A stretch of 23,576 nt of DNA from Xanthobacteraceae bacterium (GCA_030037185.1 JASHRR010000378.1:1-23576), one strand, 5' to 3'. Counted from the first letter of the stretch, positions 1 through 8,457 are shown. Numbers and translations are program-made. Notes: a model not told the origin generated them from the sequence alone.

Positions 1-226
1 ACGATTCACTGACCGACGGCCGCGCCCGATGGACGGCCCACACGGCCTTCCACGATCCAACCTCGGCGCCCCACGCGCGACCGCGGGAGAGCATTGAAAT
101 TCGTACGCTCGCGCTTTTCTAAAAGCGCACCTCAATCGAGCCAATCATCGATCACCTGCAGAGGGCGGCCACAGCGTTTCGCGCTTTTGCCCGACGATTG
201 TCCGCAAAACTCATGAGGCTGAGACC
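1..226. other. Left flank, no gene recognised
   Basis: No reading frame here has a convincing start, ribosome binding site or recognisable protein. The MFS gene on the minus strand ends at 227, so this is its downstream flank. I see no clear terminator hairpin followed by a T-run. Confidence 0.4.
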
Positions 227-1462
227 TCAGGCTCCCGCTTTTTCCTCCGGCGGCTTGATGTGCCGGAACGCGTGCAACAGCACGAGGTCGTAGATGATTT
301 TGAGGCTTCCGCACAAGACGAGCGGGAGTCCGGGGAAAGGCAGCGTCAGCAGCATGCCGGCGAATGCCGGACTGATCGAAGAGGCGAGACTGCGCGGCAC
401 CGCGGTCACGCTCGCAGCGGCAGTTCGCTCGGCCGGCGTCACCACCGCCATCACGTAAGAGGTCCGCGTCGGCACGTCCATTTGCGATAGCGCCGACCGC
501 GCCAGAAGCAGCCCCAGCGCAAGTGTCATGTCAGGCGAGAACGCGGCAGCGATCAGGCAGATGCTCGACGGGATGTGGGTGAACACCATCGTGTTGATGA
601 GCCCGACGCGGTTCGCAATCCCTGCCGCAACCGGGTGGGAGAATGCCGCGAGCACACCCGCCCAAAAGAAAAACACGCTCGCTGCCGCGACGGAAAGCTC
701 GAACTTTTCGAACAGCCACAGCGCGAGCAGCGACTGGACGACAAAGCCTCCCGCGAAGGCATCGACACTGAACAGCGCGGCAAGCCGGTACACGACGGAC
801 CGCGATGGCCCCAACGGCGCGGCCGGCCGGGACGGCTCCGCCTGAGCGCGTGGCACGCGCAGGTAAAACAACACGGCAACAATGCCGAGCGCCGCATAGA
901 GATAGAACATCAGCCGGAACGCCGTCAGTTGCGCGACTCCGGACCTGACCAGCACGTCGGAAAGGCCTGCCGTAAGGGAGCCCGCCGCCATCGACAAGGC
1001 GCCGGTCAGGCTGTAGCGCGCGAAGGTGCGCGTGCGCTCCCTGTCGACGACGCCGCCGGCGAGCGACGCGTGCTCCAGCGGCACCAGCACGCCGATATCT
1101 CCGGTCGAGGGATTAATCGTTCCGGCGAACAGGACCGCGGCGATCCAGAACACGTAGTCGCAGCTCGGCAACGCGGCTCCAGTGGCTGCCATGAGGATGC
1201 CGCCGAGCGCCAGCAGATGGCGCAAGTCATGCCGGGGTGCGATGAGGCCGACCAGAAGCGTGAAGACGGCGGTGCCGAGCAGAGACGCAGTGGCGACAAA
1301 GCCGATTTGCGCGGGCGTGAGTCCAATCGTCGTCAGATAGGCGGGCAAGATCACAACGGCAAAGCCGTCGCCTATTCCGCGTACACAGCGGGCCACATAG
1401 AGCAGATTGACATCAGAGTGCCGCGTCGTCGCGGGCGCCTGCGCGAGCGTGTCGTCGATCAT
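227..1462 (-). CDS. MFS transporter
   Basis: The 411-residue product is almost entirely hydrophobic segments separated by short charged loops, which fits the 12-helix major facilitator superfamily. Helix 1 follows the short cytoplasmic N-terminus and includes the GIGDGFAVVILPAYL stretch. A long central loop rich in Pro, Ala and Arg (about residues 203-222) separates the two six-helix halves. A late motif, DVPTRTSYVMAVVTPAERT, resembles the loop seen in many proteobacterial drug or metabolite efflux MFS proteins. The substrate cannot be told from sequence. The chosen ATG has only a weak purine-rich region upstream (GTAGAAGCG), so the start is less certain than the family. It lies about 200 bp downstream of, and in the same orientation as, the sugar-type binding protein gene. 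A palindromic repeat sits between them, so co-transcription is uncertain. Confidence 0.85.
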   Translation of the reverse strand: MIDDTLAQAPATTRHSDVNLLYVARCVRGIGDGFAVVILPAYLTTIGLTPAQIGFVATASLLGTAVFTLLVGLIAPRHDLRHLLALGGILMAATGAALPSCDYVFWIAAVLFAGTINPSTGDIGVLVPLEHASLAGGVVDRERTRTFARYSLTGALSMAAGSLTAGLSDVLVRSGVAQLTAFRLMFYLYAALGIVAVLFYLRVPRAQAEPSRPAAPLGPSRSVVYRLAALFSVDAFAGGFVVQSLLALWLFEKFELSVAAASVFFFWAGVLAAFSHPVAAGIANRVGLINTMVFTHIPSSICLIAAAFSPDMTLALGLLLARSALSQMDVPTRTSYVMAVVTPAERTAAASVTAVPRSLASSISPAFAGMLLTLPFPGLPLVLCGSLKIIYDLVLLHAFRHIKPPEEKAGA

Positions 1463-1569
1463 GCTCGCTTCTACCGGCTGCGCAGAAACACGATATTGGC
1501 CCGATATTCGCCGTCATCGACCCGCTTGTCGCGGGCATCCAGGTCGTTCCCGCAGCGAGTAAGAGGTGG

Positions 1570-1592
1570 ATGGCCGGGGCGCGCCCGGCCAT
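1570..1592. repeat. Short palindromic intergenic repeat
   Basis: Two perfect 9-base inverted arms, ATGGCCGGG at 1570-1578 and CCCGGCCAT at 1584-1592, flank a 5-base GC loop. The repeat lies in the 199-bp gap between the sugar-type binding protein gene and the MFS gene, both on the minus strand. Palindromes of the form GGCCGGG...CCCGGCC are common between genes in Bradyrhizobium-type genomes. It could fold in RNA as a transcription attenuator between the two genes, but no T-run follows it. Confidence 0.6.
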
Positions 1593-1661
1593 GGCTGTTA
1601 GAGAAGTGATTTATATGACCGGAATGCGCTGTAGCCGGGACAAAACCCGCTAGGACCGGCT

Positions 1662-2621
1662 TTAATTCTTCAGCTCCTCTTCGAGAGTCGGGCATTCGCG
1701 CATCTCGGCACGCGCCTCGTATTGCTGATAGTTGGCCTTGTCGTAGATCGCGGGTTTCAACACCAGCTCTTTAGGAACCTCCTGCTTGCGCAAGTTTCGT
1801 GCCGCGATCTCGACCGCGAGGCAGCCGATGACGAAACCGTTGAATTCCCCGGTCGCGAGCATCCTATCGGCCTTGATCAAGTCGATTGCTTCCTTGCTGC
1901 CGTTGATCCCGACCACCACGGCCTTGCGGTTGCGTTTCTCCAGAGTCTCGACGGCGGCAGCTGCCATGGAATCGTTTGCGGCCAGCACGCCGTCGATCTG
2001 GGGAAACTGTCTGATCCAACCTTCCATCGCATCCTGGGAGGGTCTGCGCTGGTAGTTGCCCGACTTGGACGCCAACAGCTTGACGGCGGGGAATTCCTTG
2101 ATCGCGTCGTTGAAGCCTTTGACCCGCTCGATGCTGCTCGTCGTCGTGGGAATGCCTTCCAGGATGACGACGTTGCCCTTGCCGTCCAGCGCCTTGAACA
2201 GGCGGCGGGCGGTGGCGAGGCCGAGCTGGTAGTCGTCCGGCAGCACGGCGGATACGAACTTGCCGCCCTCCGCGCGATCGGTGATCTCGACCGCCGGAAT
2301 GTTGGCCGCATTTATTTTCGCTATGGCGGGCACCATTCTCTGATTTTCGACCGGATCGAACACGATGAGATCCGGCTTCTTTGCGATCGCATCGTCAACG
2401 AGCTTGGTCTGCTCGGCGGCATTGTCCGGCGTGGTCGGCACATAGTGCGACACGTCGATCGACAGCTTCTTGGCCGCAAAGTCGCTGCCGGTGCGGATCG
2501 CCTTGGAGAATGGGTTGGTTGTATTCTTGGTAAAGACCGCAATCGATTCTGCGCTCGCGCCCTGCGGCAGAGCAATCGCCGTCATCGCCAACGCGATCAG
2601 TACCGGAATTGGACGTTTCAT
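1662..2621 (-). CDS. Sugar-type ABC transporter periplasmic binding protein
   Basis: The 319-residue product has a signal peptide (MKRPIPVLIALAMTAIALPQGASA, cleavage after ASA). The mature part begins ESIAVFTKNTTNPF, typical of the ribose/galactose-binding Peripla_BP_4 family. Family features in order are a first strand with the NPF ligand loop, the KKPDLIVFDPVENQ segment, the ITDRAEGG hinge region, and the GVLAANDSMAAAAVE and VVGINGSKEA strands of the second lobe. The reading frame extends upstream to 2657. I chose the ATG at 2621 because the signal peptide begins there and a good ribosome site (GAGGGAGA) precedes it. No permease or ATPase gene is adjacent, so it must work with components encoded elsewhere, or is an orphan receptor. 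The ligand is inferred only to class level. Confidence 0.88.
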   Translation of the reverse strand: MKRPIPVLIALAMTAIALPQGASAESIAVFTKNTTNPFSKAIRTGSDFAAKKLSIDVSHYVPTTPDNAAEQTKLVDDAIAKKPDLIVFDPVENQRMVPAIAKINAANIPAVEITDRAEGGKFVSAVLPDDYQLGLATARRLFKALDGKGNVVILEGIPTTTSSIERVKGFNDAIKEFPAVKLLASKSGNYQRRPSQDAMEGWIRQFPQIDGVLAANDSMAAAAVETLEKRNRKAVVVGINGSKEAIDLIKADRMLATGEFNGFVIGCLAVEIAARNLRKQEVPKELVLKPAIYDKANYQQYEARAEMRECPTLEEELKN

Positions 2622-2686
2622 GGTTCTCTCCCTCAGGTAACGGAATTCTGATAGCATATCACCAAATCTGGATCAGGGAGAACGCT
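2622..2686. promoter_or_regulatory. Divergent control region between two binding-protein genes
   Basis: These 65 bases separate the start codons of two oppositely oriented genes and must hold both leaders. Each end carries a clear ribosome site. The plus-strand one is CAGGGAGAA at 2674-2682. The minus-strand one reads CTCTCCCT on the plus strand. The two sites make a partial inverted repeat. No good -35/-10 pair is visible, so promoters are inferred from the divergent layout only. Confidence 0.45.
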
Positions 2687-3658
2687 ATGATGGCACACGT
2701 CCTCGCCGCATGGCTCGCTGCGGCCGTTTGTTCCACGGCTTTGCTTGCCCTCATCTCCCCGTCCGCCTGCGCCGCGGACCTGCTGAAGGTCGCGGTGGCG
2801 CAGCGGGGTCAGTGGGACACAGCCATCACGGAGATCGGCGAGCGCTCGGGCATTTTCAAGAAGCGCGGCATTGCGGTCACCATCCTCTACACGCAGGGCG
2901 GTCCCGAGGCGCACCAGGCGGTGATTTCCGGCAGCATGGACATCGCCTGCGGCGGCGGCATCGAATCCGCAATCGGCGCCTTTTCCAAAGGCGCGCCGGT
3001 GCGCATAATCGGCAGTGCCATGATCGGCTCGCCGGACACGTATTGGTTCGTGGTGGCCAATTCCCCGATCAAGTCGCTCGCCGACGCCTCCGGCAAGACC
3101 ATCAGCTATTCGCAAAACGGCTCCTCCAGCCACACCGCGCTCCTTGCCCTTCTCGATCAGTACAAGGTCGATGCGCGGCCGGTCGCGACCGGTGGGCACC
3201 CCGCCACTCTGACCATGGCGATGACGGGCCAGATCGATATCGGCCGCGGCGCCGCGCCGTTTGGCCTCGATCTCGTCGATGAGGGCAAGATCCGGGTGAT
3301 CGCCCGCGGCAGCGAAATCAAAGCACGCGCCGACCAGACGGTGCGCATCTGCATGGCGAACACGCAAGCGCTTGCGCGCGGCGACGCTGTCGCCCGCTTC
3401 ATGCAGGGATATCGCGACACCATCGACTGGATGTACACGGACCCTGCGGCGCTCGCCACGTACGAGGCGTTTTCGAGCGTGCGCCATGGGTTGATGGCCA
3501 AGGTCCGAGACGAGTATTTTCCGAAAGCGACGCTGTGGCCCGACGAAATTCGCGGGCTCGACCTCGTGCTGTCGGATGCCCTCAAGAACAAGTTCATCAC
3601 GCGGCCGCTGGCGGCGGCGCAGATCAAAGAAATGATCCAGATTCCGGCGCCGATCTAG
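2687..3658 (+). CDS. NMT1/SsuA-type ABC transporter substrate-binding protein
   Basis: The 323-residue product has a signal peptide ending in SACAA. The mature protein starts DLLKVAVAQRGQWD. Motifs of the NMT1/SsuA/TauA class (nitrate, sulfonate or pyrimidine-precursor binding proteins) follow: the SGIFKKRGIAVTI segment, a GGPEAHQAVISGSMDIACGGG ligand loop near residues 70-90, and the ISYSQNGSSSHTALLALL region. The frame is open upstream to 2609. The tandem ATGs at 2687 and 2690 are preferred because CAGGGAGAA lies just upstream and the signal peptide begins there. Only 12 bases separate its stop from the haloacid dehalogenase remnant, so the two were probably once one transcription unit. No transporter permease or ATPase gene is present. 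The ligand is unknown. Confidence 0.88.
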   Translation: MMAHVLAAWLAAAVCSTALLALISPSACAADLLKVAVAQRGQWDTAITEIGERSGIFKKRGIAVTILYTQGGPEAHQAVISGSMDIACGGGIESAIGAFSKGAPVRIIGSAMIGSPDTYWFVVANSPIKSLADASGKTISYSQNGSSSHTALLALLDQYKVDARPVATGGHPATLTMAMTGQIDIGRGAAPFGLDLVDEGKIRVIARGSEIKARADQTVRICMANTQALARGDAVARFMQGYRDTIDWMYTDPAALATYEAFSSVRHGLMAKVRDEYFPKATLWPDEIRGLDLVLSDALKNKFITRPLAAAQIKEMIQIPAPI

Positions 3659-3670
3659 GCGGCGCCGATC

Positions 3671-3981
3671 ATGCCCGAGACCGCGGTCCCAGCCGTCAAA
3701 GCGCTGTTGTTCGACGTGTTCGGGAGGCTCGTCGATCGGCGAACCAGCGTCGCCCGCGAGGCCAAGGCGGTGCTAGAACCGCTCGGATATTCCGTCAACG
3801 GGCTCTGCTTCGCGGGATGCATGGCGCGACGAACACCAGCCCGGCATGGCGGAGTGGGATCGGGGCGCCAGTCCCTTTTTGCAAGCTGGATGTGCTGCAT
3901 CACCACAATCTTGAGCGTATTTTGCCGCGCTTTGGACTCGGGGCCCTGTCCGAGGAAGCGTCTGCCTACCTCGTCTGTTAG
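3671..3981 (+). pseudogene. Haloacid dehalogenase type II, N-terminal part, frameshifted
   Basis: The first segment (frame of 3671) begins PAVKALLFDVFGRLVD. This is the haloacid dehalogenase motif I with its nucleophile Asp, followed by TSVAREAKAVLEPLGYS. After FAG near 3820 the homology moves one frame (WRDEHQPGMAEWDRG). Near 3870, at a run of T residues, it moves again (PFCKLDVLHHHNLERILPRFG, then ALSEEASAYL). A TAG follows at once. Two frameshifts within 100 codons show it is not functional. The family normally has about 220-235 residues; here only the first 100 or so remain. The rest matches the remnant at 12391-12808. Its position directly behind the binding-protein gene suggests it was the second gene of an operon. 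The call rests on recalled family motifs. Confidence 0.85.
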
Positions 3982-4159
3982 GTTCTTCATTACCACTTAG
4001 ACTAAGACTAGACTATAGCGCTTTGTCCGGATTTGCGGGCTTCTCTAATCTCCCGGATCCTCTCTCGCCCAAACCGCGCCAAGGGTTACGTGCGGGGGGA
4101 TCGGATGCGGCGCGGGCGAGTCGTGGCCAGCGGCGCCGATACGGCGACGGCGGCGGCCT

Positions 4160-4447
4160 CTATTTGCAGCTTAACGGCCTCGACCGGGGCGCGTGCGTGT
4201 TCATCGGACCTCGAAGCTCGGCATAGCTCCACCCGTGATGCCGACGACGCTGGCGTCGCCCTCGTTGCTTGGTGCGTGTGCGGATCCCGGTCAAGTTTTC
4301 GACCACGATCACGCTGCCCGGCCCGGCACTCGCAACAATCTGCTTGGCGAGTACATGGTCGCAATCGCTCCGAAACCGTCGCTGTCGACTGCGCATCTTC
4401 TTCAGATGTCGAGAGGCTGCCCAATCTGGTGGCCGATCGCCCTTATG
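4160..4447 (-). pseudogene. IS200/IS605-type TnpB (OrfB) remnant
   Basis: In one minus-strand frame a TnpB-like core is readable. SRHLKKMRSRQRRFRSDCDH is followed by VLAKQIVASA, then VIVVENLTGIRTRTKQRG, then HHGWSYAELRG. These correspond to the conserved TnpB order: the basic RRFR...H helix, the RuvC-II 'VVEDLTxI' block with its catalytic acid, and the HGWSFxxLR block. The protein then diverges and stops, so the zinc-finger end and the last RuvC aspartate are missing. There is also no proper start or N-terminal half. Intact TnpB is about 350-450 residues; about 95 are seen here. No tnpA remnant was recognised. The element is dead and marks past IS605 activity close to the left break of the dehalogenase gene. 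Confidence 0.75.
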
Positions 4448-4924
4448 GTCCTGTGCTGCGATCCTCTGGCGATTGCATTGACGGCAGCGGTTTCGGCACG
4501 GCGATCAACCACCCTCTCAAACCACATTTAGTCCGTAGTAGCTTCGATAGCTGAAGGAACCCTACGGCAGGGGGTAGAAGCCCCCGGCTTTACCCGTGGG
4601 GAGTAGTCACTCCCTGCGAATGCGGCTTTCAAAAACCGACTGACATTGAGTCGAGACGCTGGAGGCCGAGTCGGAGGCGCTCGGGACCCATACGTTGATA
4701 TGACTGCGTCATCCGAATGTTTGATTGCGTAGGAGTGAAGAGCATGGATGATTGCCTCAAAGACGGGACTGGGGAGAACGAAATGGACCAAACGGTATTG
4801 ACCGTTGGGCTCCAATCCAATATCTGGATCACACGGACGATCCGCGCGGGCAAAATCGCTCATGATCGAGATGAGCGTCACCGGCCAGTATTATTCCAAC
4901 CGCAAAGATGACAGGAGATGCACC
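4448..4924. other. Decayed stretch upstream of the P460 gene
   Basis: This stretch holds the hairpin at 4567-4618 and otherwise no gene I recognise. A minus-strand frame at 4528-4881 (117 codons) and a plus-strand frame at 4717-4911 (64 codons) are open. Neither has a recognised family, and the end of the minus-strand one is just the translated hairpin. The last bases carry the ribosome site of the P460 gene. Confidence 0.4.
4567..4618. repeat. Nested hairpin resembling an IS200/IS605 end
   Basis: Outer arms GCAGGG (4567-4572) and CCCTGC (4613-4618) are perfect complements. Between them an AAGCCCCCGGCTTTACCCGTGGGG segment can pair through CCCC and GGGG around a short loop. Similar GAAGCCCCCGGCTTTA...GTGGGGAGTAGTCAC segments are found at the ends of IS605-family elements. 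It lies on the N-terminal side of the TnpB remnant, so it could be the left end of that element or the right end of a different one. Confidence 0.5.
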
Positions 4925-5482
4925 ATGACCGGCGTCAGGATTGGTGTCAGTGCCGACGATCGAATCCAAGATGGCGCCCAGTGGACGCGGGTCAAGAGGA
5001 GCGCCAAGCTGGGCCTGTTATCCGCGACTGTTGTGGGGTGCATCATGCCCTTTGCCGCGGAGTCTGCCGATGATCTCAAGCCTCCGACGAGTTTCCGCAA
5101 CTGGTACCACGTCAACACGATGATCGTCGACAAAGACAGTCCTCTCTTCAAGGACATCGGCGGAATGCACAACGTTTACATCAATTCGACGGGAGAGAGG
5201 GCTCTCAAGAAAGGAGGACCATATCCGAACAAGTCCATGTTCTTGACCGACTTGCATGAGTTCGCTGTCTCCGATGGCTCCTATGTGGAAGGCCCACGGA
5301 AAGGCATCGCCATCATGCTGAAGGACAAGAAGAAGTATTCCTCGACAGGAGGCTGGGCCTTCCAGGCCTGGGCGGGCGGCGATCCGAAAAAGCCGTTGGT
5401 CACCGATCCAGTCAAACAATGCTTCGAATGTCACCAGCCGAAAAAAGACCAAGACTACGTGTACTCGACATATATTCCTTGA
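4925..5482 (+). CDS. Cytochrome P460 family c-type cytochrome
   Basis: The 185-residue product has a basic N-terminus, a hydrophobic export segment (about residues 29-44) and a likely cleavage after AESA. The mature domain matches the cytochrome P460 fold: RNWYHVNTMIVDKDSP, HNVYINSTGERAL, GPYPNKSMFLTDLHE, then the family-typical MLKDKKKYSSTGGWAFQAW. The heme c site CFECH is at 166-170, near the C-terminus as in this family, with the YVYSTYIP tail. It should be a periplasmic heme protein. Known relatives include hydroxylamine-oxidising P460 and cytochrome c'-beta, but the catalytic activity cannot be assigned here. The start at 4925 was chosen for the strong CAGGAG eight bases upstream, rather than the open frame back to 4805. 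The n-region before the hydrophobic core is unusually long. It stands alone on this strand. Confidence 0.87.
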   Translation: MTGVRIGVSADDRIQDGAQWTRVKRSAKLGLLSATVVGCIMPFAAESADDLKPPTSFRNWYHVNTMIVDKDSPLFKDIGGMHNVYINSTGERALKKGGPYPNKSMFLTDLHEFAVSDGSYVEGPRKGIAIMLKDKKKYSSTGGWAFQAWAGGDPKKPLVTDPVKQCFECHQPKKDQDYVYSTYIP

Positions 5483-6189
5483 GCGCCGGGCCGTCGTCTG
5501 TGCGACTTCGCATTTGGTTGCCACGCGATACGCCAAGGCCTACCGTCTTATCGTCAGGACCCGCTCTTCCCCGAATTCCACGATCACGACCTCCGCTTCG
5601 GGAATGAACGATCCCGCCATTCGTTGGTTTTGCGCGCTCGTGAAAGAGATTTTTGAGGACGTGCAATACAAAGTGATCATAGCGAGCGCCGCGCTGAAAA
5701 GCAGGATAGGATACTCAATAATCGTGGACAGGTCCTGTTAAAAGAATATTTGCGCGGCGACCAAATTAACATTGCCGGTTGTTTCGGCGCGACGGCCAGG
5801 CATGTCGCCTTTGGGTCTTGTGTCACGAGTAATGCCGGTCCGGTGGTTGCGTAACTGTACGGGAGATGAAGGAAGGCAGCGCAAAACCAAGGAGTTCTGA
5901 GGGAACTCGCCTCTGCCATTTCAATCGCGTCGATGCAAATTGACAAAGGCGAATTCGAATCCGCTGTGGCCAGTTTTCCAAGGCTTACGGTTGTTGCGAA
6001 ATTGCGCGCGAATACCCGGCATTTGTTGCGCGCGCCCTTTCTCCCGATCGCCGACACGAGGACAAAGACCGGGATTTCGGCGTCTGTCTCAAAGGCCAAT
6101 TCTGGGCTCTCGTTTTCATCAGCGCCGTAACCCGAGCGCGCGGGGCCATCACGCCACAATAGCCAATCATCATTTGTGAAGCCGCGCTG
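5483..6189. other. About 700 bp without a recognisable gene
   Basis: A 160-codon minus-strand frame (5677-6159) and several shorter ones are open. None has a recognised domain, a convincing ribosome site, or good continuity at its ends. I see no terminator directly after the P460 gene. The stretch borders a recombinase remnant and is best read as decayed DNA. Confidence 0.4.
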
Positions 6190-6390
6190 CTCTTGAGAAA
6201 CTCAGGAGCAAATCCGAACGCGCTGCTCAGCCCAAACGCAACGAAACGCCTTGAAGCAACCGCTTGACGCTCATGCATCGGGGCTGGCGACCTTTGGCGA
6301 TCGCCTTAACGATATTCGGGGCCAGATAGCCGAACCGCAAAACCCGGCGGACGTGAGCCTCCTTGAGTTGGAAATTTCCCGAGACATGTT
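6190..6390 (-). pseudogene. Large serine recombinase, C-terminal remnant
   Basis: Read on the minus strand in the frame through 6378, the translation gives NFQLKEAHVRRVLRFGYL, then APNIVKAIAKGRQP, then MSVKRLLQGVSLRLG. This is followed by an in-frame TGA exactly where this family usually has Trp, and then AARSDLLLSF. The pattern 'V-R-LAPxIVxAIxxGRQPxxxTxxxLL...LPxxWxxQRxxLGF' ends many Rhizobiales resolvase/invertase-family recombinases. The catalytic domain is absent. Sequence just upstream (YWSAKEWREFC region) is not recombinase-like, so the fragment appears to be joined to unrelated DNA. Confidence 0.65.
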
Positions 6391-6585
6391 GCGCCGGTTG
6401 CGAGGCTGGCGGTACCTCATTCGCACGCGAAGGATGGCAGAACTCGCGCCATTCCTTCGCGCTCCAGTAGTCGGCGATGCCGACCTTGCTATCAACCAGA
6501 AGAGTAGCGACAACAGCGAAGTTCGACCACCATTTTCCAGGCGCGACAACGGAGTGGCGAGTAGTCGGTAGGGCAGGACATACCG

Positions 6586-8364
6586 CTAAGGCCTCAACAC
6601 GTACGCAGGCGCCGCCGTGTTCTGACCCTTATCGCAGCATCCGGCGAGGAAGTTCGGCCGGTATGGATTGGCGAAGCTATTGTTGCCCTGCGGCAGTTGT
6701 CCGACCTTCGGCGTACCGTTGATGCGCGCGAGAACGCGCTCACGTGCTTGCTCGATCTGCCGCAACAGTGCATCGACATTCCAACCCACGAGTTTGCCCT
6801 TCCAGTACACGACCTTCCCTGCGATCAACACGTCACGTACATGTCTGGGGTTCATCATCGTCACTACCGTACCTGGCACGTTGTTCATCGGCCATGTGTT
6901 GATGTTGCGGGCGTCGAGAACGACAATATCGGCCTCCTTGCCAGGGGTGAGTGTTCCGACCTTGTCGAGAATGCGGTTCGACGCGGCGCCAGCAATAGTG
7001 GCCATCTCGATGACCTGTCGGGAGGTGACGGCTTGCGGCACCGGAAGACCGCCTGGATTGCTTTCCGGAAATGCGAGATCGTTTGCCAGCGCGCGCTGCA
7101 GACAGAATGCGCCGCGCATTAACGAAAACGGATCCGTGGTCATGTTTGTGTCAACGTCTGGGCTGAGACTGGGCAGAATGCCGTGATCGAGCGCCTGTTG
7201 AAATGGCGGCATGCCGTGCCGCATCTGCATCTCGATCAGGACCGCGATTGACACGTGAGCGCCTCGGTCGCGCCAGATCTCCCACGCCTTGGATCGGTTC
7301 TCTTTGGGATACCCGTACGAGCCGTAACCGATCTGTGCGAGCGGTTCATCCTGCCATCGGGTGCAGTGGATAAAAGTGACATCCGACCAGTCGGTGCCGT
7401 TACGGGCATCCGTGGCGGCATCGATCACGACGCTGGGGCCCCCCACATTGTGATTGTGGATCGATGCGCCGAACGCGCGCGCGAGCTGCCATCCGGTGTA
7501 GTCGGCGCCCGGCACTGCGGGCCCCGGACCGCCACCGAATCCAAGCGTCACCAGTTGATCTCTCGAGCTGAAATATGTTTTCGCGATGCGACCGATCCCC
7601 TTCGCCGTGTCCTTCATCGCTCCGGGAAACTCGTAGGGGATACCGTCGCTGCTGCGATTGATGCCGCCCGTGTAGGCGTAGACCATTCGCCGGCCCGAAT
7701 CCATCAGACCTTTGATCATCGCGTCGGTGTGTTCGGGTGTGTGCGAGGACTGAGAGGTATCGGTTCCCGTGGTGATGCCCTCGCTGATTTCGCTGAGGCA
7801 TGCGACGAGCTCCGAGATGTAACAGTCCTCCGGGTCGTACGGCACACGACCCAGGTCCCAGATGACATTGTTCGGATTCGCAGGATCTGCGATGCGGCCA
7901 GCGGTCCAGATGTTCTGGACAACTGAACCGTAGCTCTCCTGCGGCCACGCACCCGTGAGCAAACCATCGGGAATGATGCCGCGTTGCAACGTCTCGTACT
8001 GGTGATGGTGCGTGGTGATGAAGCCCGGCATGACGATTGTTCCGGTGCAGTCGACGATTTCGGCGTCGCCGGCGGAGACCGTTGGTGCGACTTCGGCAAT
8101 TCTCTTCCCGTCGATCAGGACGTCGGCCTTTTCGAAGTCGCCAACCCTCGGGTCGAGGCTCACCACGACACCGCCGCGCAGGAGAACTCGGCGCTGTCGG
8201 CCGTCGCCGACCAGGCCCTGGAGATCTGAAGGAGTCGCCGAGCGCAGGCTTCCGAGCTGTCCTTCACTCACGATGTTATCCGCCGCCCTCCCGCTACCAG
8301 CGGCAGGAATCGTGGCGGCTGCAAGTCCCGCTGTGCTCGCTCTGATGAAATCGCGTCTGTTCAT
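6586..8364 (-). CDS. Tat-exported amidohydrolase (ATZ/TRZ-like metal-dependent hydrolase)
   Basis: The 592-residue product starts MNRRDFIRASTAGLAAATIP, a twin-arginine signal with an AAG...AA cleavage region, so it is probably exported folded. The beta-sandwich edge GKRIAEVAPTVSAGDAEIVD leads to GTIVMPGFITTHHHQYE. The metal-binding H-x-H is H119/H121. Further metal or catalytic candidates are H303/H305 (SIHNHN), H333 (FIHCT) and D403 (SPDVD). The C-terminal block GTLTPGKEADIVVLDARN is the hallmark of ATZ/TRZ and cytosine-deaminase-like amidohydrolases. Family members deaminate or dechlorinate ring compounds, but the substrate cannot be inferred. An insertion before the barrel (about residues 130-180) makes it longer than the usual 450-480 residues. 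The start at 8364 is supported by GAGGGG upstream and the Tat motif; the frame runs open to 8457. It is transcribed alone. Confidence 0.88.
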   Translation of the reverse strand: MNRRDFIRASTAGLAAATIPAAGSGRAADNIVSEGQLGSLRSATPSDLQGLVGDGRQRRVLLRGGVVVSLDPRVGDFEKADVLIDGKRIAEVAPTVSAGDAEIVDCTGTIVMPGFITTHHHQYETLQRGIIPDGLLTGAWPQESYGSVVQNIWTAGRIADPANPNNVIWDLGRVPYDPEDCYISELVACLSEISEGITTGTDTSQSSHTPEHTDAMIKGLMDSGRRMVYAYTGGINRSSDGIPYEFPGAMKDTAKGIGRIAKTYFSSRDQLVTLGFGGGPGPAVPGADYTGWQLARAFGASIHNHNVGGPSVVIDAATDARNGTDWSDVTFIHCTRWQDEPLAQIGYGSYGYPKENRSKAWEIWRDRGAHVSIAVLIEMQMRHGMPPFQQALDHGILPSLSPDVDTNMTTDPFSLMRGAFCLQRALANDLAFPESNPGGLPVPQAVTSRQVIEMATIAGAASNRILDKVGTLTPGKEADIVVLDARNINTWPMNNVPGTVVTMMNPRHVRDVLIAGKVVYWKGKLVGWNVDALLRQIEQARERVLARINGTPKVGQLPQGNNSFANPYRPNFLAGCCDKGQNTAAPAYVLRP

Positions 8365-8418
8365 CGGACCCCTCTTCGTGTTTGTCGCGAAGCGACCTTC
8401 GTGGTTCACCGCATGCTG

Positions 8419-8424
8419 ATTATA
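8419..8424 (-). promoter_or_regulatory. Possible -10 element of the amidohydrolase gene
   Basis: On the minus strand a perfect TATAAT lies 55 bases upstream of the amidohydrolase start. No TTGACA-like hexamer is found at 16-18 bases spacing, so this is a tentative promoter based on the -10 box and its position only. Confidence 0.35.
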
Positions 8425-8457
8425 CCATTTTAGCGTGATTTTGCATTTCCGCTGCAA

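Noticed and set aside
575..1609. 344-codon plus-strand open frame
   Set aside because: It lies antisense to the MFS gene, is rich in Arg, Gly, Gln and His as expected of a shadow frame in GC-rich DNA, and has no family.
4528..4881. 117-codon minus-strand frame upstream of the TnpB relic
   Set aside because: Its C-terminal part is only the translated hairpin, and the rest has no recognised family. It could be a fragment of an unknown gene but is not supported as a CDS.
5018..5536. 172-codon minus-strand open frame
   Set aside because: It is antisense to the cytochrome P460 gene and has no ribosome site or motif.
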